A stretch of 64,000 bases of DNA from Thiohalocapsa sp. PB-PSB1 (GTDB lineage: Bacteria; Pseudomonadota; Gammaproteobacteria; Chromatiales; Chromatiaceae): the NCBI GenBank assembly GCA_016745215.1, contig CP050890.1, forward strand, positions 1,240,001-1,304,000, read 5' to 3'. The notes under the pieces are model-generated. The model worked only from the letters and a program-made list of their open reading frames with translations. It made no database searches and was not told the origin of the DNA. Numbering within the stretch: position 1 is the stretch's first letter; every line of letters begins with the position of its first letter. Made by a program: the position numbers and the translations under genes. Below, one piece after another: positions 52,433 through 62,096 of this stretch.

Positions 52433-54421
52433 TCCAGGCAATCGAATCGCTTCCGATTTGCGTGCCCCTCTGCGCTCGCTCAACAATGGCAACATCGCTT
52501 GGGTGATGCTGAATCCCATACCCGCCAGGTAGAGCATGACGGCCGAGGCCAAGCTGAGCTGGAAGAAATACACACCGCCGATGATTCCGAGGGTTGGGAT
52601 CGCGCTGAACAGCACGGATGTCTTGAAGTTCCTGTCGAGCCTTTTGGCGATTGCGATCAGATCCAACAGCTGGTTCAGATCCTGTTTCATCAGCACGATC
52701 TGTGCGGTATCGGTGGCGATGGTCGATGCCCCGCGCAAGGACACCGAGACCTCGGCCTGCTTGAGCGCGATGGCATCGTTGATACCATCGCCGACATAAC
52801 AGACGACCCGACCCGCCTGCTGCATCGCGGTAATCAGCTTGCCCTTGTCCTGCGGCAATGTCTCGGCGAAGCAGCACTCGACCTCGAGTTGCCGGGCAAG
52901 ATGTCGAGTCGGTCTCTCGTTGTCTCCAGAGATGATGCAGACCTGGTATCCTTGCTCGCGGAGCCTGCCGATGGTCTGCGCGGCCTCGGGTCTCAGGCTG
53001 GCGTGAAGCTCGATTGCCCCGACGATCGCATGATCGATGGCGACATAGATCATTGAATAGCCAAACTCTTGCGATCGCTCCTGGATGGATTGCAACGCCT
53101 CCGGGATATTCAGCGACAACAGGTCCATGAAGCGTGCGCTGCCGATATTGACGGTCTCCTCCGCGATTGTCACAGTGACGCCAAAGCCCCTCTTGTAAGC
53201 ATCTCCCTTGACCACCGGTAGCTCGATCCCATCAGCGGATGCAGCGGCGAGGATCGCCAATGCGATCGGATGGACCTGCTTCTGCTCGGCACCGGCGGCG
53301 TAACGCAGGATGTCGGTTCGGCGGAAATTGGCGCATGCATGGATATCGACGACCCGTGGTGTATCCGTGGTCAGCGTGCCTGTCTTGTCGAAGACGAAGG
53401 TGTCGACGTGCCTAAGGGTCTCGAGCGCTCGGCCATCCTTGACGAGAATATTACGGCGCAGCGAGATGTTCAGGAAATTGAGCACGTTCAGGGGTCCTGC
53501 CACATAGAGCGCGTCATCGAGCGGGCACCAGGTAATCGCCAGGCCTCGACCGGACCCGAGGAAGAACGCGGTTGCCGAGCCGATCAGAAAGAATGGCAGC
53601 GCCAAACGGTCGGATGCGTCTGTGCCACGAAGCTCGAGGTCATCGGTGTAGCGGGTCATCTGGTGCAAGATCTGCATGCTCTGATTGGCAAGCGTCTCCC
53701 TGCCGGTCCGCTCCACTCGAATCCTGATCCGACCCTCGAGCAACATGGTGGCCGCCAAGACGGGATCGTTCTGCTGCCTTTCCACCGGCTGCGATTCGCC
53801 CGTTAGCATGTGCTGATCGATGATGGCATTGCCTTGGATGATGGTGCCGTCGACAGGGATGATCTGCCCTGCATCCATGACCAGGATATCCCCGACCTGA
53901 AGATCTTTGAGCGTCGATTCCAGCTCCACCCCCTCGCACAGCACGTAGACCACTTGGCTCGAGGGCATCACGAACAGGTTGGCGAGGTTTTCGTTCGCCT
54001 TCCACTTGGCCTTGGCGACATTATCGAGGGCGAAGAACATAACCCAGAACGCAAAGGCGACGGCGAGAACATGTCCGGAAAGGACGGTCCCCGGCAGGAT
54101 GATCGCCTCGAGGACGATGCTGGTGAAACGTCGCCTGCGGGCCAGATCGTGGTAGGCGAGCAAGAAGGTCGGCCACAGCAGGTAGAGCATGCCGGCAACA
54201 CCGACGAGGGTCAGCGGCGCATAGAGAACCCGTCCGGCGATCGTCAATCCCAGGGTTGCCGTGGCAATCGGGTAGTACTTATCGCCCGGGTTCCCATCGG
54301 GGCCGCCGTTGGGTGACTTCTTCTGTTTCAGTCTCGCAATCCTGTTCTTTGTAACCAGCCTGCGTACCCGGACACCGGAATAGAGCAGACCGCCCGTCAT
54401 CAACCCGCCGAGAATGATCAT
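52430..54421 (-). CDS. P1B-like P-type ATPase lacking the CPC motif
   Basis: A 663-residue P-type ATPase. ATG 54421 has a strong GGAGG five bases upstream. The actuator (DQHMLTGESQPVE), phosphorylation site (DTFVFDKTGTLTTDTPRV), HP motif (KQVHPIALAIL) and hinge (VCYVGDGINDAIALKQAEVS) are as in heavy-metal pumps. No N-terminal metal-binding domain is present. In the helix before the phosphorylation site the usual CPC is not found; that region reads AGPLNVLNFLNISLRRNILV. An earlier WCPLDD lies just upstream. The ion is therefore uncertain. The last two membrane helices are present. Confidence 0.8.
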   Translation of the reverse strand: MIILGGLMTGGLLYSGVRVRRLVTKNRIARLKQKKSPNGGPDGNPGDKYYPIATATLGLTIAGRVLYAPLTLVGVAGMLYLLWPTFLLAYHDLARRRRFTSIVLEAIILPGTVLSGHVLAVAFAFWVMFFALDNVAKAKWKANENLANLFVMPSSQVVYVLCEGVELESTLKDLQVGDILVMDAGQIIPVDGTIIQGNAIIDQHMLTGESQPVERQQNDPVLAATMLLEGRIRIRVERTGRETLANQSMQILHQMTRYTDDLELRGTDASDRLALPFFLIGSATAFFLGSGRGLAITWCPLDDALYVAGPLNVLNFLNISLRRNILVKDGRALETLRHVDTFVFDKTGTLTTDTPRVVDIHACANFRRTDILRYAAGAEQKQVHPIALAILAAASADGIELPVVKGDAYKRGFGVTVTIAEETVNIGSARFMDLLSLNIPEALQSIQERSQEFGYSMIYVAIDHAIVGAIELHASLRPEAAQTIGRLREQGYQVCIISGDNERPTRHLARQLEVECCFAETLPQDKGKLITAMQQAGRVVCYVGDGINDAIALKQAEVSVSLRGASTIATDTAQIVLMKQDLNQLLDLIAIAKRLDRNFKTSVLFSAIPTLGIIGGVYFFQLSLASAVMLYLAGMGFSITQAMLPLLSERRGARKSEAIRLPG

Positions 54422-54554
54422 GCGGTCCTCCAACGGACGATTGGATAGGCCGACGGTTCGCGAATCATCATGGCTATACTGGCAACGTGAGTGTCAACGA
54501 ATGGATTGTGGAGGTCTCCCCACCGGCAAGCCCTGGCATCGGGCGGATCGGTGC

Positions 54555-55640
54555 TTACCCCAAGCGCCCTGCGAAGTCCTGATAGCCGAAGCTGCGCTCG
54601 AGGCGGAGGCCACCGGCACGGTCGATGCGCTAGATGGAGGGTAAAGGCACGCCGTTGAAGGTGTTGGTCCTGGCCACCGAATATTGGGCCATATCGCTGA
54701 ATACCAGCCGCTGGCCGGGCTGCAGCGGGGCATCGAAAGAGTATTGGCCGATCACGTCGCCGGCGAGACAGGTCAAACCACCAAGCTCATAGTCGCAGCC
54801 ACGCTCTCCGATCGGACCGGCCCCGAGGACGTCGGGCCGGCAAGGCATCTCCAACACGTCCGGCATATGACAGGTCGCCGAAGTGTCCAGGATGGCGGTC
54901 GGCACTGCATCCCCGGGGACGATGTCGAGCACGCTTGCGACCAGAAAGCCGGCATCGAAGACCACCGCCTCGCCCGGTTCCAGATAAACCCTCAGATGAC
55001 GATGCCAATCGACGAAGCCATTGAATCAGGTCGCAGAGTCGGGCACGATCGTAGTCCGGGCGTGTGATGTCGTGTCCGCCGCCGAAGCTGACCCATTGCA
55101 TGCGGTCGAGAAACTCGCCAAAGCCTTCTTCAAAGGCTTCGAGCACCTGCTCGAGATCGGCGGCATCCTGCTGACAGAGCGCATGAAAGTGTAACCCATC
55201 GATGCCGTCGAGCAGGTCCGGGCGAAACTGGGCGCGCGCTACCCCAAGCCGTGACCCGGGGCGCAACGGGTCATAGATCGGGGTCTTGCCGGGATTCACT
55301 CGGATGCCGCAGCTGATCGGTCGCGGTGCCGCTGCCACAGTGAGAATGAGTTGAAGACGATGTGAGCGCAGTCCTCGACCAGCAGATCCATGTCTTCATC
55401 GCTGAACGCGACGACCCCGGCATGGACCTCGCCGCCAAGGTACTGGCAGCCGTGGTGGGCCTCGTCCGGGGTCGTCGCGCAGCAGCCGTCCAGGTGCGCG
55501 GCGATCGCCGTAAAGGTCGAGCGCATCGCGAAGGCCTTCAACGCCATCAAAACACGACAGCCCGTTGCTGCCTTGATCTTGGCGAGCACGGCGAGGTTGT
55601 CCACGAGACGGCGCTCATGTTGAACGTCTACGGCAGTCGT
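54555..55640 (-). pseudogene. nspC: Carboxynorspermidine decarboxylase remnant
   Basis: Three frames join into one PLP-dependent decarboxylase of the NspC type. 55640 to about 55300: VLMALKAFAMRSTF (PLP Lys), YLGGEVHAGVVAFSDEDMD. About 55330 to 54990: SCGIRVNPGKTPIYDPLRPG, GLHFHALCQQDA, VSFGGGHDITR. About 55010 to 54555: VYLEPGEAVVFDAGFLV, ATCHMPDVLEMP, NTFNGVPLPSI, then a TAG and RIDRAGGLRLERSFGYQDF. Two frameshifts and a nonsense codon make it inactive. The enzyme makes norspermidine; no carboxynorspermidine synthase gene is nearby. Confidence 0.8.
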
Positions 55641-56216
55641 CCTGTCAGCTATGGATTTTTCTCCATTTGCGGAGGGGTTGTCAACGCTGCGCATCGGGTC
55701 GCCGTGGAAGGCGCTGGTGGCTTCGTGGCGACATCGGGGGCGTCGGCAGGTGGGTTTAGGGTGCGCATCCGGGGCTTGGAGGCTAAGGGCAGGCGCTGCG
55801 AGACCGCTTTGGCAGTGGTGCACGCAGGGCGGAGATCCCTGCGTGGGCGGGGCGTCGGCAAGGCGATGGTGCGGGCGTCTGCCATTCAGGCTGCGGCGGC
55901 GTATTCGACCGGCGGGTCGTGGAGGGGCGGATTTCGGCGGTGAGGCTGTCCATGCCGATAGTATACTGATTTCTGCGCGGTTGCTCGTCCTATACAACTC
56001 CGATCTGTCCGCTTGCAATCTGTCTCTTGATCGGTCAGCAGTTTCAAATTTAAGACCATGATGTTATGAACTTGAGAGTACCGAGTTCTCCAGCAATCTG
56101 GCAGCAATCTGTTCCTTGAAGCAGCCCCATCCGTGCAAGTGAAAATTCGGTCGTGGCGGGGTTGCTGCTGCCGAGGTCCGTTGTGTCGATGAACTAATGG
56201 GTAGACATCCTGGAAG
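55641..56216. other. Interval without a supported gene
   Basis: It holds the 52-bp repeat copy 55648-55700. Frames across 55700-55940 look spurious. Confidence 0.35.
55648..55700 (-). repeat. 52-bp repeat copy 2
   Basis: Matches 21249-21300. On the minus strand TTGACAAC...CTCCGCAAATGGAGAAAAATCC lies just upstream of nspC and could be its promoter or an element end. Confidence 0.6.
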
Positions 56217-57771
56217 GATCTATAGTCATCTCACGTGACATCAAAGCTGTCCCTTTCGTTTAGAGCCAGCACTCACACACCAAAAACAAAAGGGCATATC
56301 TGGTTATCGTGTTGAGTGACTCTAGTTATAGCACCTGTGTAGACTCTACTCGAGGTGTTTGTCATGCAATTGTGGTTCTATTGGTGGGAGATCATTTCGT
56401 TGCTACGGCCAGCGTTTTCCCGCGATCAGACGTTCTTTTGGTTCGTTGTCAGCGTCGCCGGTCTGTCAGTGCGCACGGACAACCTTGGGGTCACGAGCAT
56501 CGTGCGCGCCCTTGGCCTGCAGGAGCAGTGCTACGATTCTCTGCTTGACAGCTTTCACAGCAGCGCAGTGAAGCTGGACCGCTGATTGGCAATCTGGACC
56601 AAGGTGGTCCTGAAGCTGTTCCCAGGGGTGATTCAGGTCAATGGTCGGTTGGTGCTCGTGGGCGATGGGATCAAGGTCGGCAAGCAGGGCCGAAAGATGC
56701 CGGCAGTGAAGTCGTTACATCAGAAGTCGGAGTCGAACACCAAACCCGAGTACATCATGGGCCATTCGTTCCAGGCAGTCGCGGTTCTGATCCAGGCGGC
56801 ACAGAGCGTCTTTGCGCTCCCACTGACTGCCCGGATTCATGAGGGCGTTGTGGAGACGAACCGAGACAAGCGCACGCTGATGGACAAGATGATCGCTCTG
56901 CTCGGGCTGCTCGGCATGGAGCAATCCTACTACTTCGTGGCCGATCGCTATGACATGTGTCGGAAGATGGTCAAGGGACTGCTCGCGCAAGGCAATCATC
57001 TGGTGGTTCGCGTGCGCTCGAATGCCGTGGCTTGGACGCCCTACGTTCAGGACGCAACAGAACCTCGTGGGCGTGGGCGCCCGCGGAAGTATGGCCGCAA
57101 GATCAAGCTGCGCTCGTTGTTCGAAGAGGGCCTGGTGAACGAGCAAGCAGCGAGCCCCGTGTATAACGAACAAGGGGTCATACTCCGCTATGCCGTGCAT
57201 GATCTGCTGTGGCGACCGGCCGGACAGCTGGTGCGTTTCGTCATTGTGATTCACCCGCACCGAGGACGTTTCATCCTCATGTCGACAGACCTCACATTGG
57301 ATGCCATCGACATCATTCGTCTCTATGGGCTGCGTTTCAAGATCGAGGTCACCTTCAAGCAGGCGATCCACGTGTTTGGGACATTCCACTACCATTTCTG
57401 GATGAAGGCGATGAAGCCGCTGAAACGGCGTAATGGGGATCAATACCTGCACCGGGAAACGGCGGCTTACCGTCAAGCCGTGAAGCGCAAGCTGCATGCC
57501 TACCATGTCTTCGTCCAAGCTGGGTGCATTGCCCAAGGGTTGGCTCAGTACCTGGCAGCATGCCATCCGCGGCTGGTTTGGCAATCCTTATGCCTCCTGG
57601 TTGCGCACAATCCGCCCTGGTCTGGCACCATCCGAACGCGTGGTCACCCTGGCGTTACGCCACAGCCTACCGGAATTTCTCCTGGATTGGAGCCAGAGGT
57701 CTATTCTGGCGAAATTCATCATCGAAAGGCTCGATCCGGATCGATCTAAGCTACTTGGCGCCGCCGCTTAG
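56217..57771 (+). mobile_element. IS4-like element, inactive
   Basis: The left end (from ATAGTCATCTCACGTGACAT) recurs inverted at 43735-43855. It contains a broken transposase. I could not define the right inverted end. Confidence 0.6.
56364..57771 (+). pseudogene. IS4-superfamily-like DDE transposase with nonsense codon and frameshift
   Basis: MQLWFYWWEIISLLRPAF runs to SSAVKLDR, then TGA at 56583-56585 (a Trp-to-stop type change), then LAIWTKVVLKLFPGV. Catalytic regions: LVGDGIKVGKQ, YYFVADRYDM and LRFKIEVTFKQAIHVFG. A shift near 57530 moves the frame to LPKGWLSTWQHAIRGWFGN and SERVVTLALRHSLPEFLLDW. Not functional as read. Confidence 0.75.
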
Positions 57772-58177
57772 CTCTGACCCCGCCTTAACGGCGCGTTTCG
57801 ATCGCGCCGACAGTTGGTTTGGAAGCGATTCCAGGATGACTCCTGCCCTTTTGATTTTAATAGAAGAAACTCGGCACTCTTAAGTCAAGAACTTAGTGCA
57901 GCATGAGATCGGGTCATTTGGCGAAGGTATTGCCTTTTTTTAGCTTTTTTTAGGCACCTCGCTGGACCACATGGACGGGGACGTCCGGCACGAAGCAACG
58001 GAGCTTGCGGGGCATTGTCGAGCCTGTCAATCAACATCTAATTGGCTCAAGTCTAGCAGAAAAGGGATCTGACCCCTTTTTCGTTCTTTTTCGTTTTTCG
58101 GACCCCTTTTCGAGCAGAAAAGGGATCTGACCCCTTTTTCGCTGGACCCCTTTTTCGCGGGAAATGCGGCCGCTGGA
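57772..58177. other. Interval with stutter array E
   Basis: No gene. Array E occupies 58054-58159; TTTTTTAGCTTTTTTTAGG at 57936 is a low-complexity tract. Confidence 0.5.
58054..58159. repeat. Stutter array E (GACCCCTTTTTCG family)
   Basis: A full unit (AGCAGAAAAGGGATCTGACC + CCTTTTTCG) is followed by truncated TTCTTTTTCG, TTTTTCG and GACCCCTTTTCG. A second full unit is followed by CTGGACCCCTTTTTCG. All copies share the TTTTCG end and differ at their start. Confidence 0.85.
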
Positions 58178-60655
58178 TCAGTAATCCTGTCCAGTGCCGT
58201 GAGACCCCATCCTCAGCCTTTCGACGGACTCAATGTGATCTTTCAATTGCCTTCGGCTCAAGCGCATCTCTTTATAAGCAAAATTGTTGAAGAGCTCGAG
58301 CTGATCGGCGAAATGGGGTGAACGCATGTCACCACTTTGTCCCGGTGGCAGCACGTTCGCGCCTTTCACCTGCCCTCGGCGTTTACCGAGCTCGGTGAGC
58401 TGGGTATAAATCGCACGATTGGCATAAGGCGAGTTGGTTAGGGTCCCGAGACCCTGTTTATTCCACACGATCTCGACAGCTGGCTGCAACCAATCGCCGA
58501 GATCTTGCGATCCAAAGGTTTGTGACAGCTCATCCAAGCTATCGATCAGGGCTTCTGTCATCGCCTGCTCTGGGGTTTTGCCGTCCAAGTAGTCGCCTGA
58601 CAGGGGCACTGCCGGTGTCTTCACGAGTAATCGGTACAGCACTTGGGCCTCGACAGCCAGGCCACCACGCAGGTCCGCAAAGATAGGGCCCAACTCATCA
58701 CGCAGGATCTGTTCGACCGCGGTGGCATACCAGGTGTTGAAAATAGCCACCCCAGGGCTGTCGAAAAAGCCATCGTTATCGGCATCCTGCTGTGCATAGT
58801 CGGATGCCCAATGTCGTAGGAAATCGACCACCGCAGGCAGCCTCGAATCGGCGTCTTCGTTCACCCGGGCAAGCATGATATCCAGCAAGCCGGGTGCGAA
58901 GACATATAGGCTCTCACCGCTCGGGGTATCGACCACGCGCCCTAGCACCGCCGTCAATGTCTTGAGCGGACGCAGATCAAAAACTTGGTTCTTCTCTTCT
59001 TCAACCAGCTGCATCAAGCGCTGTACGCGCTGCACCGGACCCCAATCGAAAAAGCCGCCCGTGCTGTTGGGCCAATTCGCCTGCGGTTTATTGTTCCAAT
59101 TCGCCAACCAGCCCTGGTTGGGATTCAACGCATGCGGCATGGCTTCAACGGGCAAAAAGCCGAGCCAGTCAGACTCGCCCGTGCCCGACATGGGTAACCA
59201 AGGATTAACGTCGGATGGCCGGATCGGAATCAACCCTCGTTGCCAAAAGGCAATGTTGCCATTCACATCGGCATAGAGAAAGTTAACATTGTAGGTAATC
59301 CCGGCCACGTAGTCGGCAAACTCTTGGTAAGAATTGGCCAAACCGAACCGGGACCAGCCACTAAACGAGCTTAAGCCCCGACCGCGCACCGTGTTGGCCG
59401 AGGCAAAGGCTACCTTCTCGTCTTGAAACAGTACAGGGCCGTGTACCGACTCGCAGAGTTCTACAGGCGCAGTGCCTTGACTCGCGACCTCGATAATCTC
59501 GGTGCGGCAGTTAAAGTCCAACCAATCCCCCCGATACAGGTACTGGTCAGCATTATCCGGATTGACGACTTCGACGAAGGTATCCCAATGATCTGTGCCC
59601 GCCGTGGTCAAGGTCCAGGACGCAAAGTCACTGGTACCTACCGCCAAAAAAGGCGAACCTGGAGGGACCACGCCCACGGCCTTGTAGCCCACGCCGTGCA
59701 AACCCACTTCGAGGGAAAGCTGGGGCACCGTGAAATCGGCCTGCGGACCACCGAGTAACAAGGCCTTGTCATCTCCCGTAAGCCCAGGGCCGATGGCCAA
59801 CGCAAAGGACCCAGGCGGTCTAGGCAGGTTAAGGGTTTTGCGACCGGTCTTGACCCGCGCGAAAAACTCTGCCAACGAGGCTAGCCCCTCGCCCCAAGCG
59901 CGGATTTTCCGCATTCGTTCCAGTGTCAGATCAGAGCGCAACCTAGCGGTCCGTATCCCCGCCGGGCTGTCAGCTTCGCTCGGTACCGTCGTGGGTGCAC
60001 TCGGGTCATCGAGCCAGTGGGTATCTTGGAACACAGCCAGCCCCTCTTCGTCCCCCAAGGTGTCTATGAGATAGAACAAGGCCTGTGCATGCTCGGGCTC
60101 GTCCGAGCCAACCCAACTCAACATGGCATTCTGGGCTATGAAGCTCGCTGCCACGTCATCCACGGTCCAGGTGGGCACTGGAACGTTGAAAGCTTCGAAC
60201 TCGAGAGGCAAATCACCCTCTCGCTCGGCTTCCTCGATCCAGGCGTTCATGCCTGCGGCGAAGGCCTCAAAAGCCACCCGGGTCCAGCTATCCGCAGCGG
60301 CCAACATTTCTGCCCGATGCGTGGCCGGACCAAACATGGCGCGGGCAAAAACGTCGTTGGCAAACGCTTGGTTACCGAAGATTTCAGACAGCTGCCCCAA
60401 TGCCATGCGCCGATTCAGTTCCGCCTGCCACAGGCGATCATGCGCAGTCACATAACCGAAGCCGTAAAAAATGCCTCGCTGCGATCGGGCATAGATGTGC
60501 GGTACTCCAAAGTCATCGCACACAATGCGAACGGAGGTCGACTTGTGCGCGAGCGGGTTAGGCTGATACGCCTGCGACGCCATAAGATCGCTGTGCGCCA
60601 TCCCTAGACCTATGAGAAGAACTGCTACCATGGTTTTGCGCGCTGCTGGCTGCAT
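58178..60655 (-). CDS. Penicillin-acylase-family Ntn hydrolase
   Basis: An 825-residue exported precursor. A signal peptide (TMVAVLLIGLGMAHS) is followed by an alpha-chain region (CDDFGVPHIYARSQRGIFYG, TAHDRLWQAELNRR). PPGSFALAIGP holds the Gly-Ser autoprocessing site at about residue 283, the Ser becoming the N-terminal nucleophile of the beta chain. The long beta chain includes GVGYKAVGVVPPGSPFLAVG, ESVHGPVL, WLANWNNKPQ and SGDMRSPHFADQ. Members include penicillin and acyl-homoserine-lactone acylases; substrate cannot be told from sequence. It acts in the periplasm and is monocistronic. Confidence 0.85.
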   Translation of the reverse strand: MQPAARKTMVAVLLIGLGMAHSDLMASQAYQPNPLAHKSTSVRIVCDDFGVPHIYARSQRGIFYGFGYVTAHDRLWQAELNRRMALGQLSEIFGNQAFANDVFARAMFGPATHRAEMLAAADSWTRVAFEAFAAGMNAWIEEAEREGDLPLEFEAFNVPVPTWTVDDVAASFIAQNAMLSWVGSDEPEHAQALFYLIDTLGDEEGLAVFQDTHWLDDPSAPTTVPSEADSPAGIRTARLRSDLTLERMRKIRAWGEGLASLAEFFARVKTGRKTLNLPRPPGSFALAIGPGLTGDDKALLLGGPQADFTVPQLSLEVGLHGVGYKAVGVVPPGSPFLAVGTSDFASWTLTTAGTDHWDTFVEVVNPDNADQYLYRGDWLDFNCRTEIIEVASQGTAPVELCESVHGPVLFQDEKVAFASANTVRGRGLSSFSGWSRFGLANSYQEFADYVAGITYNVNFLYADVNGNIAFWQRGLIPIRPSDVNPWLPMSGTGESDWLGFLPVEAMPHALNPNQGWLANWNNKPQANWPNSTGGFFDWGPVQRVQRLMQLVEEEKNQVFDLRPLKTLTAVLGRVVDTPSGESLYVFAPGLLDIMLARVNEDADSRLPAVVDFLRHWASDYAQQDADNDGFFDSPGVAIFNTWYATAVEQILRDELGPIFADLRGGLAVEAQVLYRLLVKTPAVPLSGDYLDGKTPEQAMTEALIDSLDELSQTFGSQDLGDWLQPAVEIVWNKQGLGTLTNSPYANRAIYTQLTELGKRRGQVKGANVLPPGQSGDMRSPHFADQLELFNNFAYKEMRLSRRQLKDHIESVERLRMGSHGTGQDY

Positions 60656-60825
60656 GCCGACCCTCCGAGATTCGCTATCAGTGATGAGTATGCGTACCCT
60701 TTTAAAACATCGTATGAAGTCTTGTGGATGTATTCTCGCTCATCTCCCTGTCTTGCGTCGACAACTAACTGATAGCGAGGTCCTGGGATGTGGACCCTGC
60801 TAAGCAAGCGGAAAGATGGTTGGGG

Positions 60826-61268
60826 TCAGCCGAATTGGTCGGCGTGATCGTTCTGCTTGGCGCCGAGGATGAAGCGCAGATCGAGTGCCTGCAACTGGCG
60901 GATGTGCGGGGCATTGGAGGCGAGGCCGTCTTCGACGACGATCGGCTTCAAATGCGGATGCGCGCGGCGCAAGTCCGCCAGCAGGCGCTTGGCGGCGTTG
61001 CGCTCGCAGTCGTTCTTGCACGCGCCGTGTCGCTCGGCGCGCGTTCGATCCCGTAGAGGGCGTGCAGATTCGCTCGCGTTGTCTTTTCCCGACGGTCGTG
61101 CTCGAACTGCAGAAGCGAAGGATACTTCAGCCCAAACAACGCCAGCCCCGACATCAGATGATTGACCAGCGCAATCTCGCCACCGCACGGGTCGGGGATC
61201 TTCGCAAAAAACCGCCGCGCCTTGTTCAGCAGCCTTGCGGCACTGAGTTTTGCGTGAAATCGGAGCAC
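60826..61268 (-). pseudogene. ISNCY-like DDE transposase fragment
   Basis: KLSAARLLNKARRFFAKIPD then LFGLKYPSLLQFEHDR and RANLHALYGIERAPSDT are in one frame. After an internal deletion of roughly 100 residues, KNDCERNAAKRLLADLRRAH and KPIVVEDGLASNAPHI appear in another, ending near 60826. These are characteristic of the ISNCY-type transposase whose middle reads V-E-D-G-L-A-S-N-A-P-H-I. Confidence 0.7.
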
Positions 61269-62081
61269 TCATTCAACACTTGCTTCGCAGCTTGAGTCTG
61301 CGCAACAGTCTACTGATTCGGCCACGAAGTTTACGAAGAACTATTTTCGAAGTCTCGCCAACGCGCTGTTTTCAAAGCAGAATTATTTTTGGCGGGAATT
61401 GCTGAAATAAGGAAGTTTTGTGACAGAACGATGACAAACGCAACAGAGAAGTCGCCGGAAGTTACTTGGCTGATGAGGCTTTGGCACGTGGTGGAGGGCC
61501 GTCAAGGAGACTGCGAAAGCATTCGGAAAACAGCCTCAAGAGATGCCTTCCGATGCTAAGATCATGAAAAAATAAAGAAAAAGCACATTTACTTTAGCAT
61601 TTTCTCTTTTTTCGCGCTCTTCGTGCGATTCGTGGTTTAATCTCATTTCGCTGATTCGGACAATCACTTTACTTTACTTAAGGCTCGGGGGCTGTTGAAT
61701 GAACACGTAGGGCTAGCGCAGCATCCTATTCGCGTCCAAGACCGCGTTGCCTCGCGTCAATTGCCTTCGCCCTAGTCATTATCAAGGCGGAGCCAGCGGG
61801 ACGCCGTTGGAGAACGATCAACGACTGCTGACCGCTATTTTGTGTATTGCGCCGAGGCGAATCCATGCGCTACCAACCTCTAGCAAACATAATTGATCTA
61901 CACCTGAACGCGAGGCTATGCTACGGTTCCGAAAGCCGGCAGCGAGATTGCGCTTGCATGCCAGGATGGCTTGTCCCGGCCAGACATTCAGTATCGGTTG
62001 GCGCGCGCGATGACGAGTCAAGGCTGCCGGTAACAAAAACTCACCCACCAAAGCGAGCCAGCAACGCTGGCCACCAAAATT
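61269..62081. other. Intergenic region upstream of mdh
   Basis: I see no supported gene. GGCGGGAATTGCT at 61390 resembles the terminal repeat of the MITE at 27.5 kb. A TTCTTCGTGCGATTCGTGG tract lies near 61618. Confidence 0.4.
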
Positions 62082-62087
62082 AGGAGG
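62082..62087 (+). promoter_or_regulatory. Strong ribosome-binding site of mdh
   Basis: AGGAGG, nine bases before the ATG at 62097, fixes the start codon. Confidence 0.85.
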
Positions 62088-62096
62088 TTCACTGAA

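Noticed and set aside
55700..55942. Pro/Arg-rich minus-strand frame between nspC and the IS4-like element
   Set aside because: No recognisable family and biased composition.
61847..62083. 78-codon frame upstream of mdh
   Set aside because: No family, no ribosome-binding site, atypical composition.
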